Shown here piece by piece: positions 8,228-15,768 of a DNA stretch of 41,189 nucleotides (the first letter of the stretch is position 1; every line of letters begins with the position of its first letter). Position numbers and translations under genes: made by a program. Source of the DNA: a virus. Under the pieces are notes generated by a model. That model saw only the letters and a program-made list of their open reading frames with translations, made no database searches and had not been told where the DNA came from. The stretch is from IMG/VR virus record IMGVR_UViG_3300010158_000006, positions 1 to 41,189 of that record; one strand, given 5' to 3'.

Positions 8228-9238
8228 TTACAGGAATCGGTTTGCAATTATAGATGAAAGGTCATCTCTGTTACCAGAATTCAGAAAACGCTTCTGAGCC
8301 GTATTCGATTGAACTTGCTTTTCAGTAAGTCTAGCGGGTGAGGCTGAAGCCCTAGGTTGTAGTGGTGCTTTTGCTGTAGAGCCTTTTGTATTGCTCTTTA
8401 TTGAAGCCTCTCTGGATTTTACTCCTCGGATATAATCTCCAAGCACCATCTTATAGTCAGGAAATCTTTGTATCTCTGGGAAGTGCTTCATGAATGTCTC
8501 TGCGATTTGTCTCTCAGTAGAACTCCTGTCCTTCCACCATGGATACTCTTTGTTAGCGACTTGTTCAATCTGCATAAAGTTATTCAGGTAATTCATTCTC
8601 TTAGGAAGATGCTCTTCAAGTGCATCCATCGCTTTGATTTTGATTTTCCGAACTTCTTCAGCAGTATATTCAATTTCGTCACCATCATTTTTCCTGACAA
8701 CAGCACCATCGGGATTCATTTCGCACCATCTGCGAATCTGCTTGGCTTGGTCAGCCTCACGATTCACTTCATCAGGAGTTGATAAGTTGGAGTAAGGATT
8801 ATCTCTAGTTGGAACCTGTGCTGGCTTTACAGCCTCTTGGCTCAGTCGTTCCATTTCGTTTTTAAGCCTGTCAACCTCAGCCTCTGCTTCTCTCCGTTTT
8901 GCGGTGAGTTTGTCGATGCGTTTCTTTACACCCTTTGGCAATCCCCTTTCAAAATCATCATCTTCGGACTTGGTTTCTTCGGTTTCCTCGGAGTCCTCGG
9001 TCTGATTTTGTTCGGGTTCTGTTTCTGTTAACTTTGAATGAACATCACTATTCTCGGAGTCTGCGGACTCCGCTTCAGAATTTTGGGAATCTGAAGGTTC
9101 CTCACTCTCCTTGCCTCCTAGGAGCGTCTCGCTAACAATGTCAGCAAGTCTGTTGTTATCAAATCTCTGGGCTAGAGATTCGTTCTTCGTGGGGTTATTT
9201 GATTCCGTCCCAAGGTCGGATGATTCGTTGTTTTCCAT
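8228..9238 (-). CDS. Capsid scaffolding protein
   Basis: 336 residues, ATG at 9238. The first 100 residues are strongly acidic and rich in S, E and D. A long charged coiled coil follows at about residues 105-145 (LTAKRREAEAEVDRLKNEM). The C-terminus is basic with AS-rich linkers (ASASPARLTEKQVQS), ending RDDLSSIIANRFL. Acidic start, coiled coil and basic capsid-binding tail immediately upstream of the capsid gene is the usual profile of phage scaffolds, which guide procapsid assembly and are then removed. Twenty-one bases separate it from the capsid start. Confidence 0.85.
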   Translation of the reverse strand: MENNESSDLGTESNNPTKNESLAQRFDNNRLADIVSETLLGGKESEEPSDSQNSEAESADSENSDVHSKLTETEPEQNQTEDSEETEETKSEDDDFERGLPKGVKKRIDKLTAKRREAEAEVDRLKNEMERLSQEAVKPAQVPTRDNPYSNLSTPDEVNREADQAKQIRRWCEMNPDGAVVRKNDGDEIEYTAEEVRKIKIKAMDALEEHLPKRMNYLNNFMQIEQVANKEYPWWKDRSSTERQIAETFMKHFPEIQRFPDYKMVLGDYIRGVKSREASIKSNTKGSTAKAPLQPRASASPARLTEKQVQSNTAQKRFLNSGNRDDLSSIIANRFL

Positions 9239-9359
9239 TAGATAAAGGTCTAAAGTCCTATATTACTATAGCAGGGTTTTTTGGATTAGTCCCAGAACTA
9301 ATTGCAGTTAAAACCGCAAATTATAAAAAAGCAAATTATTTCTTTAAAAAGCCAATTTC
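9239..9359 (-). promoter_or_regulatory. Candidate promoter and hairpin before scaffold/capsid genes
   Basis: This 121-bp gap is one of the few breaks in the tightly packed late operon. On the minus strand it holds a perfect TATAAT (complement of 9320-9325), with TTTAAA 17 bases upstream (complement of 9343-9348). Further down is a perfect 6-bp hairpin, ATTAGT with ACTAAT around a 6-base loop (near 9284-9303). An internal promoter raising scaffold and capsid output is plausible. The -35 match is weak and no protein-coding signal is seen in the gap. Confidence 0.45.
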
Positions 9360-9611
9360 TTACGAACCACCCTCAGGAGGTCTTCCTTGGTCAATAAGTA
9401 CTTCATTTCTAGTATTCATAAGAACATCCTTAAATGCCATAAGAGCGTCAGCCCTTCCAGCATGCCATGCTCTATCTTCTCCTTTGTTTTCCTTAGATAA
9501 AGCAGTGGAAATCTCTGACTCAATAGATGCATCTAGAATCATGTGAATAGCCTTCCATGTGATATGGTTAGTTTCAAAGGCAAAACCATGTATGATTTCT
9601 TGTGGTAGCAT
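9360..9611 (-). CDS. Small conserved-looking protein after the portal gene
   Basis: 83 residues, ATG at 9611, which shares a base with the portal stop (TAATG). It is mostly helical (KAIHMILDASIESEIST, RADALMAFKDVLMNTRNEV) and ends with a flexible RPPEGGS tail. The WHAGRADALMAFK motif is the kind found in short proteins between portal and scaffold genes of podoviruses. The function is unknown. It could assist the portal or scaffold. It is followed by the promoter-bearing gap. Confidence 0.7.
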   Translation of the reverse strand: MLPQEIIHGFAFETNHITWKAIHMILDASIESEISTALSKENKGEDRAWHAGRADALMAFKDVLMNTRNEVLIDQGRPPEGGS

Positions 9612-11809
9612 TATTGCTGTTGAGGTTGCTGTTGGTCAGCCTGTTTAATTTGTCCCTGCATTTGCTGTGCCGCTTGTTGTGCTACTGGAGTTACCCCAGT
9701 TTTGCCAATTTGCTTGTTTTGCTGTTGCATAACAGACATTTGAAGATTCTTTACATAGTTCTCAAGTAAAGCCCTGAAATGTTGGTCAGATTGCATCTGT
9801 TGCTGTGCTTTGGGGTTTTTGCCCATAATATCTTGCAAATACTGTAGTTTAGTAGGTGCAGATGGGTCATTTTCAACATAATTAGCCTCATTTCCAAGCA
9901 TCATTAGTCCAATATCAGATTGTGTATCTTTATACATCATTTGAGATGCTGTAGCACTTTCAACAATCAAATCCTTGGCCTTGTCTGGGTCAATAGCCTC
10001 AATAGCCGCCTTGACAAGTTTAGTCTTATCAATAACGCCAGCAGAATCAAGTGGCATAACAAATTGCATGATGGCTTTTAGTTTTTCCATTACAAAATCC
10101 GTATCAAGTTCACGAACATCATATTTAACCTGAAAATCATACTGACTAGATATGCTAGAAAGATTTTGAGGAATAGGTTTATTTGTTATATTTTGAATTT
10201 CAGCAGAATCCATGTACTGAAGCATTAAACTAAATATCATATTAAATGTTTCACTCCAAACATCAAGCCAACCATTAACAACAAACTGTTGTGTAGTCTG
10301 TGTTTTTGCTGGCATCACATTAGGATGATACATTCCAAAATAAGAAGCATGATTTTGTTCAACTCTTTCAATTAAAGCAAAAGCCGTTGTTGTATCTCCA
10401 GTAGGAGTAGGCATGAATCTATAATCATCAGGAGAAGTAACAGGTAAATGAATTCCTGGCCCTATTTTGTTAATTCCACCAAGTCTTTTCTTAACAAGAA
10501 TTGGAGGCATCGTTGTAAACGCAGTTCTATCACGAATTGAATCATGCTGTGCTTTAATTTCTTCTTGGTCAGTAACAGCAACTTCTGGAACGCTTCTAGA
10601 TTCCTGAATAGGTCTACGAATACGCTCTCTACGATAAATTATGAAAGGATATTCGTTGTGAGCATAACCTAAAAGTTTATGACTAGCAAAAATTTCACTT
10701 CCAGCCCTAGGACAAAATATAGTGCAATAAACTCCTTGAACATTGTCTTCATCAAGCAATTTAGAATATGCATATACGATTTCAATCATATGCATCTGAC
10801 GATTAATCTGATAATTAATTAAAGAAGCCGCAGGAAGGATGTTAGGGTCATGGAAATTAGAACGAAGACCAGCAACACTTACTGCTTCCTGAACAAACTC
10901 ATCACTCCATCCTTCTTTTTCAGCCATGGAACGAAGTTCCATTTCAGACATAAAACACCGTCTAAAAATAACTCTAGCATCCTGAATTTCGATTGTTTCA
11001 GGAGGAAAAGAAATTTCATCAAAAGGCTTTAATGCACTTATTGCAGGAAGATTCTTAGATTGATAAACTTCAGGAATTTGACATTTGCCAGTTTCACGAA
11101 GGTCTATTACTCCTTTAATTGTATCTTTTTGTTTAATTGTACTAAGGAATGATTCAAGAAGACTTACCGCAAAATCCTGTTGAGCAGGGTCAAGAATAGC
11201 CGCTGGCAAAGCCTTCATCAAACTATTAGGATTCTGTTGCATAACAGTCTGAACCATTTGATTAATATCATCCATAGTAGTGGTCTGATATCTAATTGAG
11301 TCTTCCTGCTCCCAAATTACATGTAATCCAGCCCAACCATATTGCATTGTATATTGTGCAAGAAGTTCGGCTTCATTTCTAATTTCTTTTCTTTTCTTAG
11401 ACTGAGTATACCACTCCATGAGTATATTTGCTGAACTAGCAAAATCATAATCATCAAATACAGTTCCTTTAACCTTAACCTTACATCTATCAAATGTAGT
11501 CATGAGCATGGAAACCATGTCATTAATTGTTCTATCAATTATTCTAACACGAACATCAGATGCTCCTTCAAATGGGAAAGCCCCATCTCCTTCCATTCTG
11601 TTTTCACTGTGTTTCTTTCCATCTCTTGTCTGACCAGTCCATCTAGAAAGACGAATATCGTCATTTTCCATGATGTTAGCGACATTGCCGCCATTCTGAG
11701 TAGAACGATTATATTCCTGAAAGAGATATCTTACATCTGGAACATCAGTAGCATAAACCAGTTTATCTTGACTGGAATTATACTTAGTGTAATCAATATA
11801 TTTTGACAT
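9611..11809 (-). CDS. Portal protein (P22/T7-type head-tail connector)
   Basis: 732 residues, ATG at 11809. It opens with a charged alpha region containing DDIRLSRWTGQ and GDGAFPFEGASDVRV at about residues 50-90. This is close to a widespread podovirus portal signature (small alpha segment, then PFxGASDxR). The stretch MMPPILV-like TTMPPILVKKRLGG and PGIHLPVTSPDDYRF is also typical of this portal group. The C-terminus has a Q-rich tail (QQAAQQMQGQIKQADQQQ), possibly the barrel or crown extension inside the head. The protein forms the dodecameric DNA channel at one vertex. It lies just after terminase and overlaps the 60-residue HTH gene by 17 bases. Confidence 0.88.
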   Translation of the reverse strand: MSKYIDYTKYNSSQDKLVYATDVPDVRYLFQEYNRSTQNGGNVANIMENDDIRLSRWTGQTRDGKKHSENRMEGDGAFPFEGASDVRVRIIDRTINDMVSMLMTTFDRCKVKVKGTVFDDYDFASSANILMEWYTQSKKRKEIRNEAELLAQYTMQYGWAGLHVIWEQEDSIRYQTTTMDDINQMVQTVMQQNPNSLMKALPAAILDPAQQDFAVSLLESFLSTIKQKDTIKGVIDLRETGKCQIPEVYQSKNLPAISALKPFDEISFPPETIEIQDARVIFRRCFMSEMELRSMAEKEGWSDEFVQEAVSVAGLRSNFHDPNILPAASLINYQINRQMHMIEIVYAYSKLLDEDNVQGVYCTIFCPRAGSEIFASHKLLGYAHNEYPFIIYRRERIRRPIQESRSVPEVAVTDQEEIKAQHDSIRDRTAFTTMPPILVKKRLGGINKIGPGIHLPVTSPDDYRFMPTPTGDTTTAFALIERVEQNHASYFGMYHPNVMPAKTQTTQQFVVNGWLDVWSETFNMIFSLMLQYMDSAEIQNITNKPIPQNLSSISSQYDFQVKYDVRELDTDFVMEKLKAIMQFVMPLDSAGVIDKTKLVKAAIEAIDPDKAKDLIVESATASQMMYKDTQSDIGLMMLGNEANYVENDPSAPTKLQYLQDIMGKNPKAQQQMQSDQHFRALLENYVKNLQMSVMQQQNKQIGKTGVTPVAQQAAQQMQGQIKQADQQQPQQQ

Positions 11810-11975
11810 AAATTAGTTTTAATAGGTCATCACGAAAATAACGCTTGTGTCCGCATTTTGTGGTTATTGTCTTAACCTTTTCTGTTTTAATAATACTTTC
11901 AAGTTTATTTCTGCTAAATCCAGTAAACGCCATTGCTTTTTTTCTAGATAAAAATGTAGGATAGAATATTTCCAT
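11793..11975 (-). CDS. Small helix-turn-helix protein between terminase and portal
   Basis: 60 residues if started at ATG 11975, which shares a base with the terminase stop (TAATG). The longer frame upstream lies inside the terminase gene and is not needed. The product contains SRKKAMAFTGFSRNKLESII, then KRYFRDDLLKLI. This looks like a MerR/excisionase-type winged HTH: a DNA-reading helix after AFTGFSRNKL and a wing ending in RYFRDDL. It is unusual to find such a protein tucked between large terminase and portal. It may recognise packaging-site DNA, acting as a minimal small-terminase substitute, or regulate late genes. Neither is shown. Confidence 0.7.
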   Translation of the reverse strand: MEIFYPTFLSRKKAMAFTGFSRNKLESIIKTEKVKTITTKCGHKRYFRDDLLKLIYVKIY

Positions 11976-13582
11976 TAGTAACTTCCTCCACCCCAACTCT
12001 TCATTGCTGAGTTTCCTTGATACTGCAAGTCCATGACCATTAAGTACCTCAAGCAGTCTATTGGGTCTTTTGTTGCCCCCTTTTCGCCATCTTGACCTGT
12101 CCACTCTTTCAGTGAGTATATTAAATTTTGACATTGTTCGCTAATATATAGTTTAGGTTTATTTTCTTCAGATAGGTCTTTAGCCATATCAAATGCAAAT
12201 CCGTCATTAATCATAGCAATTCCTTGCTCTATTCGGATTCCAGCAGAAGGCTGAAAATGCATTGGTATTTCCCCATCGTCAAGCATATCTATTAGGGTTA
12301 TTCCACCTTCATCTGTTACAGCCTTTGTGCCTCCAGCCCTAGGGTCAATATAACGCTCCCATATTTCTTCTCCACGCTCAAGTGTTAATATAAGTTCTTT
12401 ATATTCATGTAAACTTCGTCCTGCGTTATTACGCTGGGCTGTTCCAGCCTTACCGTCTGCATCAGATGAAGGAACTGCCCATTCACCTTCGCTCTCATCT
12501 GGAAATTCACGATATATATACATACTGCCATCTTTAGTAACTCGCATCCAAAGCATAAACCAATTTCTTGCTCCAGCAGGGTCAACTACCATGTAGTTAG
12601 TTCCTTCCTCTGGTACTTTATCAGCAGATACAATATTAAGTTCAGGGCTAAATCTTGGAAATTGATTACCACTTACATTATCAGCCCAACCATATGCACG
12701 AATTTTAATTTCATATGGTTTCTTTCCAGACAACATCTTTTTTAACTGATTAAATGGATTGTATGGATTCAGTTGACTATGAAACCACATCACTGCATGG
12801 CTTCTGATACTTCCTTTGGCCTTATATGGCATATGTCCCCTAGGACAACCCATGACATTAATCATGTCTGGCAATAAGTCGCTTTGTTTTGTTTCAATAA
12901 ACTTAGAATTACTTACATAATCCTTAACTACTGGAGTGTATCCAGAAATAGGAGTAAATGTTATAAGCAACTTTCCCATTCTAGTAACAATACGATATCT
13001 TAAAGTTTCAATCCAATCCATTGGTACAAGTTCATCACACCAAATAAAATCGACCTCACCACCTTCAATAACATCACGCTTTTGAGCGTAGTTCATAAAG
13101 AAACACTGACTTTTGTTTGGAAGAATAAAAGTATTATCGCTGAATCCATTCTTTTGAGTGTACTGAACATTTTGAATCTTATTCTTTTTAAGTTCTTTAA
13201 ATTCACTAGGAAGATACTTATAAATTACATTCTGTTGCATCTGAATGCTTGATTGATTAGTAGTATGTAAACACCAGATTCTTGCATCCTTAATATTAAT
13301 CAAAGATTGAACAACTCTTTTAGCGGCCCATTCTGTTTTAGACGCTCTGTTACCTCCAAGAATTAATAACTCGTTATTTTCTTTAAGTAGTTCGTCTGCC
13401 TCCTTCCAATGTGGAAGGTCGAATCCATGTCTATATGGGTCAAGTTTTTCTGCTAGGATTTTATCCTCACGCAGATTAAGCAATTCCATGACTTTACGCT
13501 CACCATGCTTTTCAACTAAAGTTTTTAATTCATCCTGATTAGGTACAATCAGAATAGGATGAGGCGTAGGCTCAAAAGACAT
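11975..13582 (-). CDS. Terminase large subunit
   Basis: 535 residues, ATG at 13582. The ATPase domain has Walker A GGNRASKT at residues 76-83 and Walker B VDFIWCDE at 177-184, with catalytic E184. The coupling motif LLITFTPISG follows near 210. The C-terminal RNase H-like nuclease begins with VVDPAG (around 330, the first acidic residue). A second acidic cluster occurs near IDPRAGG, and the last near TKDPIDCLRYLM. The protein pumps DNA into the procapsid through the portal and cuts concatemers. No clear small terminase precedes it. Instead a tRNA-Thr and the endolysin do, and the 132-residue protein at 14489-14887 is a candidate small subunit. Confidence 0.95.
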   Translation of the reverse strand: MSFEPTPHPILIVPNQDELKTLVEKHGERKVMELLNLREDKILAEKLDPYRHGFDLPHWKEADELLKENNELLILGGNRASKTEWAAKRVVQSLINIKDARIWCLHTTNQSSIQMQQNVIYKYLPSEFKELKKNKIQNVQYTQKNGFSDNTFILPNKSQCFFMNYAQKRDVIEGGEVDFIWCDELVPMDWIETLRYRIVTRMGKLLITFTPISGYTPVVKDYVSNSKFIETKQSDLLPDMINVMGCPRGHMPYKAKGSIRSHAVMWFHSQLNPYNPFNQLKKMLSGKKPYEIKIRAYGWADNVSGNQFPRFSPELNIVSADKVPEEGTNYMVVDPAGARNWFMLWMRVTKDGSMYIYREFPDESEGEWAVPSSDADGKAGTAQRNNAGRSLHEYKELILTLERGEEIWERYIDPRAGGTKAVTDEGGITLIDMLDDGEIPMHFQPSAGIRIEQGIAMINDGFAFDMAKDLSEENKPKLYISEQCQNLIYSLKEWTGQDGEKGATKDPIDCLRYLMVMDLQYQGNSAMKSWGGGSY

Positions 13583-13598
13583 TATTGTTAGCCATAAA

Positions 13599-13673
13599 TG
13601 GAGCCTTGAATTGGGATTGAACCAATGACCTACGGTTTACAAAACCGTTGCACTACCACTGTGCTACCAAGGC
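13599..13673 (-). tRNA. tRNA-Thr (anticodon UGU)
   Basis: 75 nt with the CCA encoded. Acceptor stem GCCTTGG pairs with TCAAGGC. The D arm is GCAC, loop AGTGGTA, GTGC. The anticodon arm is ACGGT, loop TTTGTAA, ACCGT, giving anticodon TGT. The T arm is ATTGG, loop TTCAATC, CCAAT. All four arms pair well. It reads ACA, a common threonine codon in this A/T-rich genome. It lies between the endolysin and terminase genes inside the late operon, so it must be cut out of the late transcript. Confidence 0.95.
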
Positions 13674-13679
13674 AAAAGT

Positions 13680-14222
13680 TCATCTTGCTTCCTGATGAAT
13701 CATAAAATCAGTATCATCTGGGGGTCTAATCTTATTTTTATTAAGCCAGTCTATGCGATTTTGAGGGTTTCTGTCTTTAGGAGCCAAAGCCCTATGAACA
13801 TCAGCAAAATTATGATATCCTTTGCCTCTATCTCTATCGCTAAAATAAGCGGCAGTAAGTGCTGGGTTAACATCAGGATTTTTGTACTCTGCTGGATTAA
13901 AAAGATTAACTGGTCTGCCTAGCATTTTAGTAAGTTTCTCGCTGTACTGTTTTTTGTTAGCATCACCAGTTAATTGAATAGCACCCATTCCACCACCGCC
14001 TCCTTTTTGCATGGCAGTTCCCTTTCCACCACTTTCAGCCATTATGCTCCAAAGAACATTTTTAATCTCATCATTTTCAAAACCATGATTTTGAAGAGCA
14101 GTAATATATGGAGATGACCAAGCATACCTATCAACTTCCTTTGGATTATTAATCCAATCAGCCATTTTAAAAGTAGGCTCACCTTCTCCTGAATTTTGCA
14201 ATTTTTGATTATCAGATTCCAT
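13680..14222 (-). CDS. Endolysin, lysozyme-like / GH19-like muramidase fold
   Basis: 180 residues, ATG at 14222. The core around residues 55-100 reads NVLWSIMAESGGKGTAM, then GGGGGMGAIQLTGDANKKQY. The ESGG followed by GAIQLTG and a nearby aromatic is typical of lysozyme-superfamily and GH19 peptidoglycan-degrading enzymes, where the first E is catalytic. It lacks a signal peptide, so a holin is needed, and a holin-like protein is encoded at 29382-29687. The N-terminal 30 residues are polar and may be a tail or linker. An alternative role as a virion-associated lytic enzyme is possible given its place beside terminase. Confidence 0.75.
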   Translation of the reverse strand: MESDNQKLQNSGEGEPTFKMADWINNPKEVDRYAWSSPYITALQNHGFENDEIKNVLWSIMAESGGKGTAMQKGGGGGMGAIQLTGDANKKQYSEKLTKMLGRPVNLFNPAEYKNPDVNPALTAAYFSDRDRGKGYHNFADVHRALAPKDRNPQNRIDWLNKNKIRPPDDTDFMIHQEAR

Positions 14223-14301
14223 AAAGAAATATAAATTCTATTGGGTTAGGGTACTCTTCGTCCTCTTCTTCATTATCAGGGTCTGGAGTTCCTATTGACA
14301 C
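14212..14301 (-). CDS. Possible 29-residue acidic peptide
   Basis: A GTG at 14301 directly follows the stop of the upstream 66-residue gene. It opens a frame that ends at 14212, overlapping the endolysin start by 11 bases. The product is PDPDNEEEDEEYPNP-rich and ends in hydrophobic residues (IEFIFLYGI). The fit between two genes suggests translation, but such a short ORF could be chance. No function can be given. Confidence 0.35.
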   Translation of the reverse strand: MSIGTPDPDNEEEDEEYPNPIEFIFLYGI

Positions 14302-14502
14302 TTAGAAGTTCTTGCCTTTGTAATTCTTTTTGCCAACACCACCACGACCCTTAGGAAGACCATTCATGGGTGTCTTGGCGTTAGTCTTGTACTCAGGCTC
14401 AGACTTCATCATCTGCTCCATAGTTTCTTTCTTATTAGATTCAGCCTTTTCGTGCTTGTTCTTCTTTTCGTGTTTCATATAATTTGTATTAATATTTGCC
14501 AT
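14302..14502 (-). CDS. Lysine-rich small protein
   Basis: 66 residues from ATG 14502; the longer frame from 14526 would lie further inside the upstream gene. The N-terminal half is extremely basic and polar (MKHEKKNKHEKAESNKK). The C-terminal part has GLPKGRGGVGKKNYKGK. It looks disordered and nucleic-acid-binding. Similar small K/G-rich proteins occur near capsid and packaging genes in phages, but no family is recognised. It overlaps the previous gene's end by 14 bases. Confidence 0.6.
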   Translation of the reverse strand: MANINTNYMKHEKKNKHEKAESNKKETMEQMMKSEPEYKTNAKTPMNGLPKGRGGVGKKNYKGKNF

Positions 14503-14887
14503 TGTACCTTGGGTGTTTAACAACACACCAGCGAACTCCGTCCCATTTTATGTGTACTTCCATTCCAATGCCAAATTTTGTGTTATCCCGACAAATGACA
14601 TGGCTTTTAATTCCGTCAATAAGAACTTCTAGGACTTTTGGATTTCTGAACTTACTACAAACCGTACCAATTTTAATTTCAGGAATTGCAATTTCCTTTA
14701 CATCTTTAATTCCTAGATTCTCTTTGAGTTTTAAAATGCCATCGTCAGTCCAACTGACTTCCCAAAGAATCTTTGGCTTCTTAGACTCAACCCTTAGCCA
14801 ATCAGTCCCCTCAAGATAAGAACTTCTTATCTCCTTCATAAAATCTCTTGATAGACCAAGAGCGATGCATAATTCCTTTTCTTTCAT
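14489..14887 (-). CDS. Putative DNA-binding protein, first gene of the late operon (possible small terminase)
   Basis: 132 residues, ATG at 14887. The N-terminus MKEKELCIALGLSRDFMKEI resembles a helix-turn-helix, followed by a tryptophan-rich wing (YLEGTDWLRV, LWEVSWTDDG). The rest is beta-rich with KFGIGMEVHIKWDG near the end. It is the first protein gene downstream of the tRNA pair and the GC-rich noncoding tract. A small terminase or late regulator is therefore a fair guess from location. No sequence motif proves it. Confidence 0.6.
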   Translation of the reverse strand: MKEKELCIALGLSRDFMKEIRSSYLEGTDWLRVESKKPKILWEVSWTDDGILKLKENLGIKDVKEIAIPEIKIGTVCSKFRNPKVLEVLIDGIKSHVICRDNTKFGIGMEVHIKWDGVRWCVVKHPRYNGKY

Positions 14888-14905
14888 AATAATAATATAG
14901 TTAAG

Positions 14906-14978
14906 TGGGTGCGGCTGGATTTGAACCAGCGTTTCTTCCGTTATGAGCAGAGTGTTCTGACCTTTGAACTACACACCC
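14906..14978 (-). tRNA. tRNA-Met or tRNA-Ile (anticodon CAU)
   Basis: 73 nt without encoded CCA. Acceptor GGGTGTG pairs with CGCACCC (one G-U). The D arm is GTTC/GAAC. The anticodon loop CTCATAA gives anticodon CAU, on a stem with one mismatch at its base. The T arm is GCTGG, loop TTCAAAT, CCAGC. It could be elongator tRNA-Met or, if modified to lysidine, tRNA-Ile reading AUA. The second would suit an A/T-rich phage. It is five bases from tRNA-Arg. Confidence 0.92.
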
Positions 14979-14982
14979 TAAT

Positions 14983-15054
14983 TCGACCCTCAAGGAATCG
15001 AACCTTGATAACCCGCTTAGAAGGCGGGTGTTCTATCCGTTGAACTAAGGGTCG
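14983..15054 (-). tRNA. tRNA-Arg (anticodon UCU)
   Basis: 72 nt without encoded CCA. Acceptor CGACCCT pairs with AGGGTCG perfectly. The D arm is GTTC/GAAC. The anticodon arm is CCCGC, loop CTTCTAA, GCGGG, giving anticodon TCT. The T arm is CAAGG, loop TTCGATT, CCTTG. It reads AGA, the arginine codon favoured by A/T-rich phage genes. It lies at the head of the late region, next to tRNA-Met(CAU). Confidence 0.95.
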
Positions 15055-15067
15055 TAATTGAACTGGG

Positions 15068-15200
15068 TTAAGGAGTTGCACCTTAAATATCCTCATAAGG
15101 CATTAGTGCAATGCTTGGAACGGCTTATTTGGAGTATCTTTCGTAATCGAAAGCCCAGCAAATTCAATGAACATTTGCACTGTGCTACCAATTAACGACA
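15068..15200 (-). ncRNA. tRNA-like relic or unknown structured RNA
   Basis: Next to the tRNAs is a stretch full of perfect hairpins. These are CTTTCG/CGAAAG (15138-15153), GCATT/AATGC (15100-15114), CAAAT/ATTTG (15159-15177) and TTAAGG/CCTTAA with a 7-base TGCAACT loop (15068-15086). The minus strand also has TTGGTAGCACAGTG, the same 14 bases as the D-arm region of tRNA-Thr, but the D loop is then shortened to one base. A possible acceptor, TAATTGG with CCAAATA, pairs with one mismatch. No complete cloverleaf can be drawn. A decayed tRNA or recombined tRNA pair is likely; a novel small RNA is the alternative. Confidence 0.4.
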
Positions 15201-15239
15201 AGTCAACTTCCATTTTAGGATATTAATAATTACTTATGT

Positions 15240-15727
15240 CAGCCATTAGAACTACTACTAGCCTAAACATTCGGAAGACAACGACTTGACAACTTCTATC
15301 CCGCCCCCCTAATAACCCCCCTGTCGCTCCCTGCAGTCGCTCCTTTTTCAAAGCAGTCTGAGTTGTCTTTTTGGTGAAAAACAAATCCCTGAGTTAACCC
15401 GCTTGGTTTCAGGGTCTGGCCCATCTGGGACTCCCCCCCCCTCCCCCTTGGATTCCCTCAGGTTTTAGGTGCGTCTGGGGGGTGGGGGGGGGGGGGTGGG
15501 CTAGGGCTGGCAGGCAGGCAGGCTGGGCTCAGGCTGGGCTCCCTTTCTGATTGGTAAAGCCTGCAGGCTGGAACGGATTCAGCAGGGGTGTTCAGCAGGG
15601 GTGCTGGCAGGCGAATGGAGGCTGGCTGGGCTGGGCTTGGAGTCTGGGCTGGCGGCTCTGACAGGCTCCGAGAATGGCTGGTGCTGGGCTGGGCTGGCTG
15701 GAGGGGTCAGGCTGGGCAATCAGGCAC
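15240..15727. other. GC-rich repetitive noncoding tract
   Basis: No convincing gene lies here; the long plus-strand frames are products of low complexity. The plus strand changes from C-rich (9 C, T, 5 C at 15433-15447) to G-rich (6 G, T, 13 G at 15477-15496). It then carries CTGGG/GGCTGGGCT-type repeats up to 15727. Included are a CAGG tandem near 15511-15522 and a 13-bp tandem TTCAGCAGGGGTG at 15578-15590 and 15591-15603. The C-run and G-run could pair in a large hairpin, and the G runs could form quadruplex DNA. The minus-strand RNA would be C-rich and G-poor, as Rho-binding sites are. It separates the accessory array from the late operon. Confidence 0.7.
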
Positions 15728-15754
15728 AAAAAAAGGGGAGCCTTGCGGCTCCCC
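15728..15754 (-). terminator. Intrinsic terminator of the last accessory unit
   Basis: On the minus strand, GGGGAGCC, loop GCAA, GGCTCCCC, then seven T. It is a perfect 8-bp stem placed 15 bases after the stop at 15769. Its sequence differs from the other six terminators of the array but the layout is the same. Confidence 0.92.
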
Positions 15755-15768
15755 CTTCTGGCTTCTGG

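Noticed and set aside
9199-9546. Plus-strand frame across the gap before the scaffold gene
   Set aside because: It overlaps the ends of two well-supported minus genes and has no coding signal of its own.
11976-12134. Longer frame upstream of the small HTH gene at 11793-11975
   Set aside because: It lies inside the terminase gene, while the ATG at 11975 gives the TAATG joint used widely in this genome.
15195-15297. CGACAAGTCAACTTC and CGACTTGACAACTTC as a direct repeat pair
   Set aside because: Three of 15 bases differ and no further copies support an operator or attachment site.
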